5,943 bases of DNA from assembly GCA_945639745.1 (NCBI GenBank), contig CALZEK010000096.1, positions 1-5,943 of the forward strand, in the 5' to 3' direction. Positions within the stretch are counted from its first letter, which is position 1. Every line of letters begins with the position of its first letter. Below the pieces are notes generated by a model. The model had not been told where the DNA came from. It searched no databases and saw only the letters and a program-made list of their open reading frames with translations. Shown here in pieces: positions 5,905-5,943 of the stretch. This stretch comes from an uncultured Bacillaceae bacterium (GTDB lineage: Bacteria > Bacillota > Bacilli > Bacillales > Amphibacillaceae). A program made the position numbers and the translations under genes.

Positions 5905-5943
5905 ATTCAAAATCAAGACATTACACGTAAAGAAATTGCGAGT
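5905..5943 (+). CDS. Start of an unidentified downstream gene (partial)
   Basis: Thirteen codons are visible before the window ends. In the best frame they read (I/M)QNQDITRKEIAS. I do not recognise the product. The frame has no ATG. ATT 5905 lies 8 bases after GGAGG, the same spacing as in rbsC and rbsB, but ATT is a rare start. TTG 5890 is in the same frame but overlaps the ribosome binding site. TTG 5900 opens another frame (reading MLFKIKTLHVKK) but is only 3 bases from the site. The hydrophilic TRKEIA stretch would suit the beginning of a helix-turn-helix protein or the N-terminal helix of an enzyme such as deoxyribose-phosphate aldolase, and it is too short to choose between them. The gene is probably the next member of the operon. 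Confidence 0.4.
   Translation, partial: MQNQDITRKEIAS

Overview
The window is AT-rich. Its strong GGAGG-type ribosome binding sites, frequent TTG starts, lipoprotein sugar-binding protein and codon use suggest a low-GC Gram-positive bacterium (Firmicutes/Bacillota). A member of the Lactobacillales, such as a Carnobacterium- or Enterococcus-like organism, is plausible, but the genus cannot be fixed from sequence reading alone.

Layout: one tightly packed plus-strand operon of ribose-uptake type fills almost the whole window. The order is a LacI-family regulator (rbsR, 12-1037), D-ribose pyranase (rbsD, 1065-1463), a double-ATPase ABC subunit (rbsA, 1499-2995), the ABC permease (rbsC, 2985-3959), a lipoprotein sugar-binding protein (rbsB, 3984-4934) and a PfkB-family ribokinase (rbsK, 4948-5880). 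The first 39 bases or so of a further gene follow (from about 5905). All gaps are 35 bases or shorter, rbsA and rbsC overlap, and I see no hairpin terminator between any two genes. A single transcript that continues past the right edge is therefore likely. The promoter and the operator for the regulator must lie left of the window. No intergenic stretch is longer than 35 bases, and I saw no RNA gene, mobile element, CRISPR array or substantial repeat.

How the genes work together: RbsB captures the pentose outside the cell, RbsC forms the membrane channel and RbsA supplies ATP hydrolysis. RbsD interconverts the pyranose and furanose forms of the imported sugar, RbsK phosphorylates it at C5, and RbsR senses the sugar or its phosphate and controls the operon.

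The families are ordinary, but the details are less so. The proteins that touch the sugar each differ from the E. coli/B. subtilis pattern at a ligand-contact position: Gln to Glu in RbsB, Asn to Val in RbsK, Tyr to Phe in RbsD. The second ATPase domain of RbsA also has an unusual Walker A/Walker B pair. Together these raise the possibility that the operon serves a relative of ribose, such as 2-deoxyribose, rather than or in addition to D-ribose. This is inference. The gene order (regulator first, then D-A-C-B-K) mixes the B. subtilis and E. coli arrangements.
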